A DNA stretch of 18,311 nt. Origin: a bacterium UBA7470 (GTDB taxonomy: Bacteria > Pseudomonadota > Gammaproteobacteria > Burkholderiales > Burkholderiaceae_C). This document shows positions 7,080 to 14,354 of this stretch, piece after piece. Below the pieces are notes generated by a model. That model was not told where the DNA came from. It saw only the letters and a list, made by a program, of their open reading frames with translations, and made no database searches. How positions within the stretch are numbered: position 1 is the first letter of the stretch; every line of letters begins with the position of its first letter. The position numbers were made by a program, and so were the translations under genes. Where the stretch lies: positions 1 through 18,311 of the forward strand of contig DLPA01000153.1 of NCBI GenBank assembly GCA_002479815.1. The letters run 5' to 3'.

Positions 7080-8340
7080 CGTATTGATCGACGCTCAAGG
7101 TTTGGGCAAACGATACGAGCTGTTTGAGCGTCCTACGGACAGGCTCAAGCACTTGCTTTGGGGGCGTTGGCGCAACTATGGGCGCAGTTTTTGGGCCTTG
7201 CAGGATGTGAATTTTTCGGTGGCAAGGGGGGAGGTCGTCGGCTTGGTGGGGCGCAATGGGGCGGGCAAATCGACGCTGCTGCAAATGGTGTGTGGCACCG
7301 TGCAGCCCACGGTTGGACAGTTGACGGTTCATGGACGCATTGCCGCCTTGTTGGAGCTGGGGGCTGGTTTCAACCCAGATTTTTCGGGTGTCGAAAATGT
7401 CTATTTGAATGCCGCCTTGCTGGGGCTGTCACGGGCCGAGGTCGATCAGAAATTAGACGGCATTTTGGCCTTTGCTGACATCGGCGCGTTTGTGCATCAA
7501 CCCGTCAAAACCTACTCCAGCGGGATGTTTGTGCGGCTGGCATTTGCCGTCGCCACCAGCGTAGACCCCGAAATTTTGGTGATTGACGAGGCGCTGTCGG
7601 TGGGGGACGGGGCATTTGCCCGCAAGTCTTTTGACCGTGTGATGCAAATGCGCGAGCGCGGTGCGGCGGTGCTGTTTTGCAGCCATTCGATGTACCACAT
7701 CCAAGCCTTGTGCGACCGTGCCTTGTGGCTAGAGGGCGGCAAAGTCCGGCTGTACGACACTGCAGCTCAAGTGACGTCGGCTTATGAAACGGCCTTGGTG
7801 GCGGAGTCGTTGCCCGCCCACCATGCTGCCGCCGGTGACGTATTGCAACCGAGCACGTCCACACCTGAACCCGCCGATGCAGTTTCGACGCCAGAGGTCA
7901 TGGGCAGCTCACAAGCCAGCGAGGAAACCGGACGCATCGTCGCCATTGAGGCATGGACAGACGATGGGCAGCGGGGGCGAGAGTTGGCGATTCACTCCCA
8001 AGAAACCTCTTTATCGGTGCGTGTGCGCTTTGCCAGCAATCCCGACTTGCCCGCCCCCAGAGTGGGCTTTGGTTTAGGGCATATCAGTGGGGTGACGTTG
8101 TCCAGTGGCTTAGGCCCCTCTCATCCCCAACGTGATGCCCAAGGGCAGGGCGAGGTCACACTTCACTTCCCCAAGATGCCTTTGCTGCAAGGGGATTATT
8201 TTTTGTCGGTGGTGTTGGGCTGCGAGCGTGGGCTGCATGTGTACGACATTGCCGAGCGCATAGTGCAGTTGCGTGTTCATCAGTCTGGCTTAGAAAAGGG
8301 CTGGGTGACATTGCCACATGAATGGAATTTTCAGAGCTGA
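7069..8340 (+). CDS. ABC transporter ATPase with Wzt-like C-terminal domain
   Basis: The 423-aa product has an N-terminal nucleotide-binding domain (about 1-245): Walker A GRNGAGKST (61-69), the polysaccharide-exporter signature YSSGMFVRLAFA, Walker B ILVIDEALSVGD, and H-loop CSHSM. A Pro/Ser/Ala-rich linker (about 250-285) leads to a C-terminal domain of about 135 residues that looks like the beta-sandwich of Wzt proteins. In E. coli O8/O9a that domain recognises the modified non-reducing end of the finished glycan. KpsT-type ATPases lack it, so this exporter probably handles a capped chain. The chosen ATG at 7069 overlaps the permease gene by 11 nt and matches the usual N-terminus; the frame continues upstream inside the permease gene without family support. 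Confidence 0.92.
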   Translation: MSSDVLIDAQGLGKRYELFERPTDRLKHLLWGRWRNYGRSFWALQDVNFSVARGEVVGLVGRNGAGKSTLLQMVCGTVQPTVGQLTVHGRIAALLELGAGFNPDFSGVENVYLNAALLGLSRAEVDQKLDGILAFADIGAFVHQPVKTYSSGMFVRLAFAVATSVDPEILVIDEALSVGDGAFARKSFDRVMQMRERGAAVLFCSHSMYHIQALCDRALWLEGGKVRLYDTAAQVTSAYETALVAESLPAHHAAAGDVLQPSTSTPEPADAVSTPEVMGSSQASEETGRIVAIEAWTDDGQRGRELAIHSQETSLSVRVRFASNPDLPAPRVGFGLGHISGVTLSSGLGPSHPQRDAQGQGEVTLHFPKMPLLQGDYFLSVVLGCERGLHVYDIAERIVQLRVHQSGLEKGWVTLPHEWNFQS

Positions 8341-8345
8341 TTTTT

Positions 8346-9149
8346 ATGACCGACGTTCATCAAGTGACTAATTTTTATCAAACCAATCGGCAGTATTGGC
8401 GAGAGTTAAGTGCTTTTCAATCTGAGCAATGCAGCTATATGCTCAATTTTGGTTTTTGGCCGAATGGCATTGTGTCTTTGGGAGATGCACAAATAGAGTT
8501 TATTAAATTAGTGAAAGAAAAAATTGGCCATCCATTGACTGAGAAAAATAGCCACGGTTTAGAAATTGGATGTGGCATTGGGGGGGTGAGTATTTATCTT
8601 TTAAAAACGAATCCTGCCTTGTCGATGACAGGTTTGGATATTGTGCAAAGCCAATTGAATATCGCAGAGACCAATGCCACATTGGCGGGTGTGGGTGATC
8701 GTTTTCAAGCCCAACAAGGCAGTTCTATGGCCTTGCCATTGACCGATGCGGTGTTTGATTTTTCAGTTTGCATTGAATCCTCGTTTCACTATGAGGATAA
8801 ACTGAAGTTTTTTCAGGAAGTGTTCAGAGTCACAAAACCTGGTGGGGTGGCGGTGATTGCAGATATTACGTGTACTGATTTGAATGCGCTGCGATTTAAA
8901 GACAGCCATTTTTTTGAATCTCCAGCCGCCTATATTGGTTTTGCGGAAAAAGCTGGATTCGATGTGTTGAGTCAAGAAGATATAGGCGTTTCTGTATTTC
9001 CTCAGCTTTACCAGCACATCTTAAATTACAACCACACGCAAGCCAGAACAAGGGAAGCGAAATATTGGTCTTTAATTGCCAATAACTATAAAACCATGTC
9101 CCAGCAAGAAAAAATTGGGTACCATGTGTTCGCCTTTAAGAAACAATGA
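8346..9149 (+). CDS. Class I SAM-dependent methyltransferase
   Basis: The 267-aa product has motif I LEIGCGIGG (72-80), an acidic residue ending the next strand (TGLDIV), and the SSFHYEDKLKFFQEVFRVTKPGG block typical of Methyltransf_11 family small-molecule or sugar O-methyltransferases. ATG 8346 (MTDVHQVTNFY) is chosen because the family's N-terminal region starts there; ATG 8322 would overlap the ATPase gene by 19 nt. Neither start has a strong ribosome binding site. The gene is clearly AT-rich: 22 G+C in 8341-8400 and 20 in 8461-8520, against 39 in 10261-10320 downstream. This suggests separate, recent acquisition. Being next to a Wzt with a C-terminal domain, it could cap the glycan, but it could also modify an internal sugar or a lipid. 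Confidence 0.87.
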   Translation: MTDVHQVTNFYQTNRQYWRELSAFQSEQCSYMLNFGFWPNGIVSLGDAQIEFIKLVKEKIGHPLTEKNSHGLEIGCGIGGVSIYLLKTNPALSMTGLDIVQSQLNIAETNATLAGVGDRFQAQQGSSMALPLTDAVFDFSVCIESSFHYEDKLKFFQEVFRVTKPGGVAVIADITCTDLNALRFKDSHFFESPAAYIGFAEKAGFDVLSQEDIGVSVFPQLYQHILNYNHTQARTREAKYWSLIANNYKTMSQQEKIGYHVFAFKKQ

Positions 9150-11155
9150 AATCTATTCTTCATGCCTTAAGTCATCTTGATTATGGGCTTTTTTTGCGTG
9201 GCCTGTCCTTGTTGCCTCGGGCATGGGCCTGGCCTTTCATTGTATTAAGAGGATGCCTTAATTTTATTGTCGATGCCGATTGGCGCACTTTATCTTTGGG
9301 TTTGCGCTATGTAAGACCCGCCACATGGCAAACCATGCAGATGTGGAATGACAAGCAAACAAAACCCCAATTTTGGAGGCCGTTTGTCTTCACCTTAAGG
9401 CGCTACATTCAGGCCTCCTTAGAGGAATACGATGCCACCAAACTCCCCCACATCTGCGACACCTCTCACTTCCACGTCACAGGATTAGAGGATTTGCTCA
9501 AGGCCCAAGAGCAAAAAATAGGGGTGGTGCTCATCACGGCGCATTTTGACAGTTTGTATGCGGGCTTGATTTTTCTGGCTCGTCAGGGATTGAAGATCAA
9601 TTTGGTATCCACCAATTTGATGTTTGATGCGCGTGTTCCCCCCAGTGTGGCACGTCATTTCTCCAACAAAATGAATCAGTTGGGGCAAGCCTTGGCTCCT
9701 GGGGGGGTGTTTCATGTCGAGGACAACCTCTTATTTTTCACACGCGCCCTGAAAAACGGTGAAATTGTGGTGATTGCGGGCGATGGGCCGGCCAGTTCCC
9801 CGAGTCGGGCCACCGAGGTGAATTTTTGGGGCGACCCGCGTTTGATGGCCCCCGGCCCCGAGTTTTTAGCCAAGTCGGCCAAGTGCTGGATCGGCTCCTA
9901 TTTATCTTGGCGCGAGGCCGACGGCTTTCATATCCAGATCAGCAAACCCACTTCGGTGCGCGAGCAAGGCGTGGCACACGCCTACGCCGCCCTAGAAGCG
10001 AAGCTGTTTGAAATGCCTTGGCGGTGGTGGGCCGCCGATTTGTACCCCACCTATTTGCCTGTGCCTGACGCATCACCCCCTGAGCCTGTGGCGCAAGAGG
10101 CAGCCCCGCCTCCAGTGTTGAGCGCGTCTGCGCCCAATCAGTGGCCGGTGTTGTACTTGTCTGATGCCGATGCCGCAGAGGTGTGTGCGCTGTTTGAGCG
10201 CATCTTCAAGCACCCCATGTCTACCGCGTTTCATGCGTGGAAGTATGCCGATGGTCGTGGCTTGGCGACCGGAATGCGCGATCACGAAGGGCGCTTGGTG
10301 GCGCACTACGGCGCGACTTTGCGGGCGATGCAGTGGGGCACGGCCCAGTTCACCGGCGTTCAGGTGGGCGATGTGATGGTTGCGCCTGAGATTCGGGATG
10401 TGTTTGCCAAATTCGGCCCGTTTGGGCGGGTGGCTCAGGGGTTCATTCAGCGTTATTTGGGGCCTGAGAATCCCTATGCCCTTGGGTTTGGCTTTCCCAA
10501 TCAACGCGCGGGCTTGCTCGGGCAAAGGCTGAAGCTGTATTGGCCTGTGACCCAAGTCTGGGCGTGGCATTGGAAACCCGAACGCTTGGCGGCGAACTTG
10601 GCAGAAGCGGCAACCGCCCACTACTACCCATTGGATTTGATGCAGGCGGCAGATTGTGCCGACTTAGATGTGTGGGTCAAGCAGATGACGGTGGACTTCA
10701 GCGCCCAGTCGCTTTGGTGGCCGATCCGCAATGCGGACTGGTGGCGACATCGCTATGTGCATCACCCGCATTTTGACTACCGGATTTATGCGGTTCGTCC
10801 CGCAACGAAGGCGCAAGCAGACACGCCCGCCGCCCCACTGGGGGCTTTGGTGCTCAAAATCACGCCAGAGACAGGGCTTTGTGAGCTGATGGATTGGATC
10901 GGGCCTTTGTCGTTCACTTCAGGCGTGCTGGCGTATGCCGCGCATCTGTGTGCCCATGTGCTTCAGGGTCAGACCTTGGAGCTGTGGGGAACGGAGGTCA
11001 TTGCCACTCGTCTTCCTGCCGCTTGGCTGGAGCAGGCCGAGGCCCGTGTGCTCGCCTGCGAGGCGATGGTGACGCATGAGCATTTGCTCGGGCATCCCGT
11101 CGCGGCACTGAAACACCGTTTTTGGCTCACGGGCGGCGATACGGATTTCCGTTGA
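9146..11155 (+). CDS. Fusion of LpxL/HtrB-like acyltransferase fold with a GNAT-like acyltransferase domain
   Basis: The 669-aa product overlaps the methyltransferase stop by 4 nt (ATGA). Residues about 1-300 look like the lysophospholipid/lipid A acyltransferase fold, with a hydrophobic N-terminal helix and the block ITAHFDSLYAG. His133 matches the catalytic His of the HX4(D/E) motif, but the fifth residue after it is Tyr138 instead of an acid. A later block, GEIVVIAGDGPA, matches the family's substrate-side motif region. A Pro/Ala-rich linker (about 308-332) leads to a second half (about 333-669) resembling GNAT-like proteins of sugar clusters (VGDVMVAPEIRDVF, ALGFGFPNQRAG). The N-terminal half is lower in GC than the C-terminal half. 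The N-terminal half resembles the protein at 11905-12951, sharing LDYGL near the start. A role in acylating a glycan or glycolipid is inferred. Confidence 0.75.
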   Translation: MKSILHALSHLDYGLFLRGLSLLPRAWAWPFIVLRGCLNFIVDADWRTLSLGLRYVRPATWQTMQMWNDKQTKPQFWRPFVFTLRRYIQASLEEYDATKLPHICDTSHFHVTGLEDLLKAQEQKIGVVLITAHFDSLYAGLIFLARQGLKINLVSTNLMFDARVPPSVARHFSNKMNQLGQALAPGGVFHVEDNLLFFTRALKNGEIVVIAGDGPASSPSRATEVNFWGDPRLMAPGPEFLAKSAKCWIGSYLSWREADGFHIQISKPTSVREQGVAHAYAALEAKLFEMPWRWWAADLYPTYLPVPDASPPEPVAQEAAPPPVLSASAPNQWPVLYLSDADAAEVCALFERIFKHPMSTAFHAWKYADGRGLATGMRDHEGRLVAHYGATLRAMQWGTAQFTGVQVGDVMVAPEIRDVFAKFGPFGRVAQGFIQRYLGPENPYALGFGFPNQRAGLLGQRLKLYWPVTQVWAWHWKPERLAANLAEAATAHYYPLDLMQAADCADLDVWVKQMTVDFSAQSLWWPIRNADWWRHRYVHHPHFDYRIYAVRPATKAQADTPAAPLGALVLKITPETGLCELMDWIGPLSFTSGVLAYAAHLCAHVLQGQTLELWGTEVIATRLPAAWLEQAEARVLACEAMVTHEHLLGHPVAALKHRFWLTGGDTDFR

Positions 11156-11179
11156 CTGCGGTGGGCCTAGGAGTTGGCA

Positions 11180-11908
11180 ATGCGACGTTTTAGTTTTGTG
11201 TGCTGCATCAATCGGCCAGAGCTTGCACAGCGGTGTTTGCTGGCCTCGCCGTGTCTGCGGCCCGAGGAAGGGCATCAACTGATTTTGGTGGCTCAAGCCA
11301 CCAGCGCGGGCGATGGCATGAGAACCGCGTTGGCACTGGCGAAACACGAGTGGCTGGTGATGGTGCATCAAGACGTGTATTTACCGCAGGGGTGGGATGC
11401 ACGCTTTGGCCGCGCGTTGGATGCCGCCTTGGCGCAAGCGCCGCGCGTCGCCGTCGTTGGGGTGTATGGCTTACAAGCCGATGCCACCCACGTCGGCTAT
11501 GTCTATGACCGTGATCGTTGGATTGGTGAGCCGCTGACGCAAGCGCAGCCCGTGCGCTCGTTGGATGAGTTGTTGGTGGCCGTGCGCGTCAGCAGCGGCC
11601 TTTGTCCTGCACCTGAACTGGGTTGGCATTTGTACGGTACGGATGTGTGCTTGAGCGCCGAGGCGCGTCAGTTGCAAAGCGTGGTGGTCGATGCGCCTTG
11701 CGAACACCGCTCGACCCTGCCTCGCATCCACCCCCAAATGGACGAGTCCACGCGGGCGGAGTTGCTGCAAGTGGCTCAGGTGTATGGCGATAGCGCCTCG
11801 GCCTTGTTGCAGCGTTGGCCTCATGCTACGCCCATCCACACCCCCGTGATGAGCCTGACGCACGACTTCCGCCCTGAGCAATTGCTGGCATGGGTGAGGC
11901 AGGCGTGA
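11180..11908 (+). CDS. StrF-type glycosyltransferase-like protein
   Basis: The 242-aa product starts at an ATG with GGAG 7 nt upstream, which decides it over a TTG 6 nt earlier. The N-terminus (RRFSFVCCINRPE), the central MVHQDVYLPQGW (Gln64-Asp65 in place of a classic DXD) and WHLYGTDVCLSA (149-160) are the pattern of the GT-A 'glycosyltransferase like family' of StrF type (PF13712). These proteins often occur in glycan or glycan-antibiotic clusters. No membrane segment is visible, so it is a cytoplasmic enzyme. The stop codon overlaps the GTG start of the next gene (GTGA). The donor and acceptor sugars cannot be read from the sequence. Confidence 0.8.
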   Translation: MRRFSFVCCINRPELAQRCLLASPCLRPEEGHQLILVAQATSAGDGMRTALALAKHEWLVMVHQDVYLPQGWDARFGRALDAALAQAPRVAVVGVYGLQADATHVGYVYDRDRWIGEPLTQAQPVRSLDELLVAVRVSSGLCPAPELGWHLYGTDVCLSAEARQLQSVVVDAPCEHRSTLPRIHPQMDESTRAELLQVAQVYGDSASALLQRWPHATPIHTPVMSLTHDFRPEQLLAWVRQA

Positions 11909-12951
11909 GTACCGAAGCGGCTGGACTCCAGCGCCTGCTCTTGCGGTGCTCGTACCAGTTGCAAACGCTGGATTATGGGCTGTGGCTGCCCTTGTCTGCC
12001 CGCTTACCTTGGGACTGGGGCTTGCGCATGAGCCAGTGGCGGGGCAAGCTGAATCGCCGTTGGGGACGCGATTGGAGCGAGCTGGCCCAAGGCTTGACCT
12101 ATGTGGCGCAGCAATCCCTCATCGGCTACCAGCAGATGTATCCACAAGCCACCGCCGAACAGCTTGAGCAAGGCGTGGTGGAACGCTATCAGGCCGTGGC
12201 CCGCGAGGAGTTGGAGGCACAGCAAGCCATTGCCGGACGTTTGTTGGCGCACTACCCCAACCTGCACAGCCCGGCACTGGCGGCCTTGGCGCAACAGCGC
12301 ACCCACGGGCGCGGGCTGGTGATTGTGATGCCGCACATGGGCAATTTATTCCTGCACTGCGTGGCCTTGGCCCAGCATTTGCCCAAGGTGCATTTGGTGA
12401 CATCTGATGTGGTGGCGCATACGGGGCTGCATCCCAGCTTGAGGCGGTTTTATGCCCGCAAGTTCCAGGCGTACCAAGGATTGATGCGCGGGGGACGTTT
12501 CATGCACACATCTAAAGCCGCCAAAGATTTTTTTTACGAGGCTTTGCGTCAAGGTGAGGCAGTGGTGATTTTGCCCGATGCCCCCGCCACGGCAGAGGCT
12601 TCAGGATGCTGGGTACCGTGGTTTGGCGAGCATCGCAAAGTACCCGACGGCGCTTTAAAAATGGCCACCGCTACTGGCAGCGAAATGGTGGTGGCCTCAG
12701 GGCTATGGGCCGACACACACGGCTTGGAGTGGCAAGTCTCTGACATCCTAGACCCAGGGCACATCGCATGGGACGTTCAGCCCACCCCCTTGGCCTTGCA
12801 AACCTATCAAACCTTGTTTGCGTTCATGGAAAGCGCCATACGCCGCAGACCCCAAGCCTGGTGGGCCGCGCATTTGCTGCCCGATTATTTGCTTGCGCCT
12901 GCGCCATCGGTGATGCGGCGAGTGATTCAGATCAGAGGGACAGAAGAATGA
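11905..12951 (+). CDS. LpxL/HtrB-like acyltransferase-fold protein lacking the catalytic acid
   Basis: The 348-aa product has the lipid A / lysophospholipid acyltransferase layout: LDYGLWLPLSARLP at the N-terminus, then GLVIVMPHMGNLFLHCVAL with the catalytic-type His (His144), then EAVVILPDAP and a WVPWFG block matching the substrate-binding end of the family. The HX4(D/E) acid is replaced by Phe149. This could mean another chemistry, an accessory role or loss of activity. Start choice: GTG 11905 forms a GTGA overlap with the preceding stop and has GAGG upstream; ATG 11890 would add five residues. It resembles the N-terminal half of the fusion at 9146, so the two are probably paralogues. It ends with an ATGA overlap into a mini-ORF. 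Confidence 0.78.
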   Translation: MSTEAAGLQRLLLRCSYQLQTLDYGLWLPLSARLPWDWGLRMSQWRGKLNRRWGRDWSELAQGLTYVAQQSLIGYQQMYPQATAEQLEQGVVERYQAVAREELEAQQAIAGRLLAHYPNLHSPALAALAQQRTHGRGLVIVMPHMGNLFLHCVALAQHLPKVHLVTSDVVAHTGLHPSLRRFYARKFQAYQGLMRGGRFMHTSKAAKDFFYEALRQGEAVVILPDAPATAEASGCWVPWFGEHRKVPDGALKMATATGSEMVVASGLWADTHGLEWQVSDILDPGHIAWDVQPTPLALQTYQTLFAFMESAIRRRPQAWWAAHLLPDYLLAPAPSVMRRVIQIRGTEE

Positions 12952-13016
12952 GTAAAAATAATAGTAAAAAATGTGAGCTGCTCACGCAATTGATACCTTG
13001 GTTGCAGGGGATTTAA
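12948..13016 (+). CDS. 22-aa mini-ORF, possibly a frameshifted ~50-aa gene
   Basis: An ATG overlaps the preceding TGA (ATGA) and follows a purine-rich AGAGGGACAGAAG stretch that could serve as a ribosome binding site. It encodes MSKNNSKKCELLTQLIPWLQ plus two residues and then stops at 13016. One extra base in the GGGG run at 13007-13010 would carry the frame on through DLNVKNTLIFLKKCAAKHKN to a TAG at 13097-13099, giving about 50 aa. The composition is lysine-rich and AT-rich, unlike the flanking genes. I do not recognise it. It may be a real small protein, a decayed gene tail, or chance. Confidence 0.35.
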   Translation: MSKNNSKKCELLTQLIPWLQGI

Positions 13017-13211
13017 ATGTTAAAAATACCCTTATTTTCTTAAAAAAATGCGCTGCCAAGCACAAAAATGCTCGTGATCCAGACAAAAAACCAGCGTAGA
13101 AGGCCATTTTTTAAGGATTTCGGCCTATTTTTAAGTGTCAAAACAGCCGAATGGCAATAAAATATTGCGTAAGCAGCTCACTTTTTTTGCTATCTATTTT
13201 TGCATATCACC
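13017..13211. other. AT-rich spacer, possible transcription boundary inside the glycan locus
   Basis: This is the largest gap in the plus-strand locus. The first 80 bp may belong to a frameshifted continuation of the mini-ORF. An imperfect hairpin follows at 13101-13125 (AGGCC and GGCCT arms around an AT-rich loop), with a T-run after it. The last 70 bp hold T-rich stretches (13181-13201) but no clear -35/-10 pair. The region could separate two transcripts, which fits the absence of overlap with the following gene. Confidence 0.4.
13101..13132 (+). terminator. Weak candidate intrinsic terminator
   Basis: AGGCC (13101-13105) can pair with GGCCT (13121-13125 region, within CGGCCT), leaving a loop of about 16 nt rich in A and T. 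It is followed by ATTTTTAA. A 5-bp stem with a long loop is poor for an intrinsic terminator, so the call rests mostly on position, at the only sizeable gap in the locus. Confidence 0.25.
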
Positions 13212-14354
13212 ATGTCTTCTCAGCCTCTACCCATGATCCATCCCGATGTGGTCGTGTTTGCCCAAGGTTTGCCCGATTCGGGGGATGCGCGTTTTGGGCT
13301 GCGTGTGCTGCAAAGTTTGTGGTCGCCACAGACGCAGGTGGTCTTGGGGATGACGTTGGCCCAAGGCTTGGCCTTGGCTCCTGCACGCAGCGAGGATGAG
13401 TGGGTGTTGTGGGTGCAAAGCCCGTGGGTCACGCCCGAGGCGCATTGCATCGCTCGCTTGGCTGCGGCTTTGCAAGGGGGGGCAGATGTGGCATGGGCTT
13501 GCGATTCGCTACAACCCGCCCCCATGCCGCCTGCCGCCTATGCCACCTTGCGGGGTATGGAGCGCTTTGTGGCAGCGCACGCGGTGCAGGCCGTGCCGGT
13601 CGCGAGCGATCATCAAGCCCATTTTGGACTGGCGACCCGAGCGGGTTGGCGCCAGTATCTGGCGGGTGCAGCGCAAGTGGTGCGGGTAGCCGGCGCATGG
13701 GTGCATGATGCCAGTGGCTACTTTGGCGGCGAGCGGCGCGAGGTCTTGCCTTTGCTGCCCCCACAGATGACGACCTTGTTGGACGTGGGCGGTGGCGAAG
13801 GGGGGTTTTTGACAGCGGTCAAGCAAACGCAACCGCAAGTGTTCACGCAGTTGGTGGAGTTGACTGCTGGGGCTGCTGCCGTGGCCCGCACCAAGCCCGA
13901 GATTGATGCCGTTTGGGTAGGGTCGTTTTTTGACTGGCAACCCGCTACACGCTACGACTGCATCAGTTTTCTAGACGTGTTAGAGCATTTGGTCGATCCC
14001 GAAGCGGCCTTGTCGCACGCCAAAAGCTTGCTCAGTCCCACTGGGGCGGTGGTGATGTCGTTGCCCAATGTGGGGCATTGGAGCGTGGTGGCCGATTTGT
14101 TGGAAGGGCGTTGGGATTGGGCCACATCGGGTATTCATTGCTATACCCATGTGCGGTTTTTTACCCGCCAAACCATCATTGATATGCTGCGCCGTGTGGG
14201 GCTGCACGCGCAGCACTGGGAGACGGTGCAAGTGCCCTGTCCCCCCGATTGGAAAACGCACTGGCACACGCCAAGGCTGCAATTGGATGCCGACAGTCTG
14301 GATGTTTATGCCTATCTCATCCGGGCCGTTCCTGTGTCGGTGGAGGGGGCATGA
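13212..14354 (+). CDS. Class I SAM methyltransferase with a degenerate glycosyltransferase-like N-terminal half
   Basis: The 380-aa product has two parts. Residues about 10-170 look like a decayed GT-A-type fold: DVVVFAQGLPDSG, then EWVLWVQSPWVTPEAHCIARL where a GT2 enzyme would carry its DXD, but no DXD is present. Residues about 180-370 form a methyltransferase of the Methyltransf_23 type: TLLDVGGGEGGF (motif I, Asp191), ISFLDVLEHLVDPEAAL, GAVVMSLPNVGHWS, and HVRFFTRQTIIDMLRRVGL. The methyltransferase half has its expected motifs, so activity is likely there. ATG 13212 has no clear ribosome binding site; ATG 13233 is an alternative. The stop overlaps the next gene's ATG (ATGA), so both are co-translated. 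Confidence 0.82.
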   Translation: MSSQPLPMIHPDVVVFAQGLPDSGDARFGLRVLQSLWSPQTQVVLGMTLAQGLALAPARSEDEWVLWVQSPWVTPEAHCIARLAAALQGGADVAWACDSLQPAPMPPAAYATLRGMERFVAAHAVQAVPVASDHQAHFGLATRAGWRQYLAGAAQVVRVAGAWVHDASGYFGGERREVLPLLPPQMTTLLDVGGGEGGFLTAVKQTQPQVFTQLVELTAGAAAVARTKPEIDAVWVGSFFDWQPATRYDCISFLDVLEHLVDPEAALSHAKSLLSPTGAVVMSLPNVGHWSVVADLLEGRWDWATSGIHCYTHVRFFTRQTIIDMLRRVGLHAQHWETVQVPCPPDWKTHWHTPRLQLDADSLDVYAYLIRAVPVSVEGA

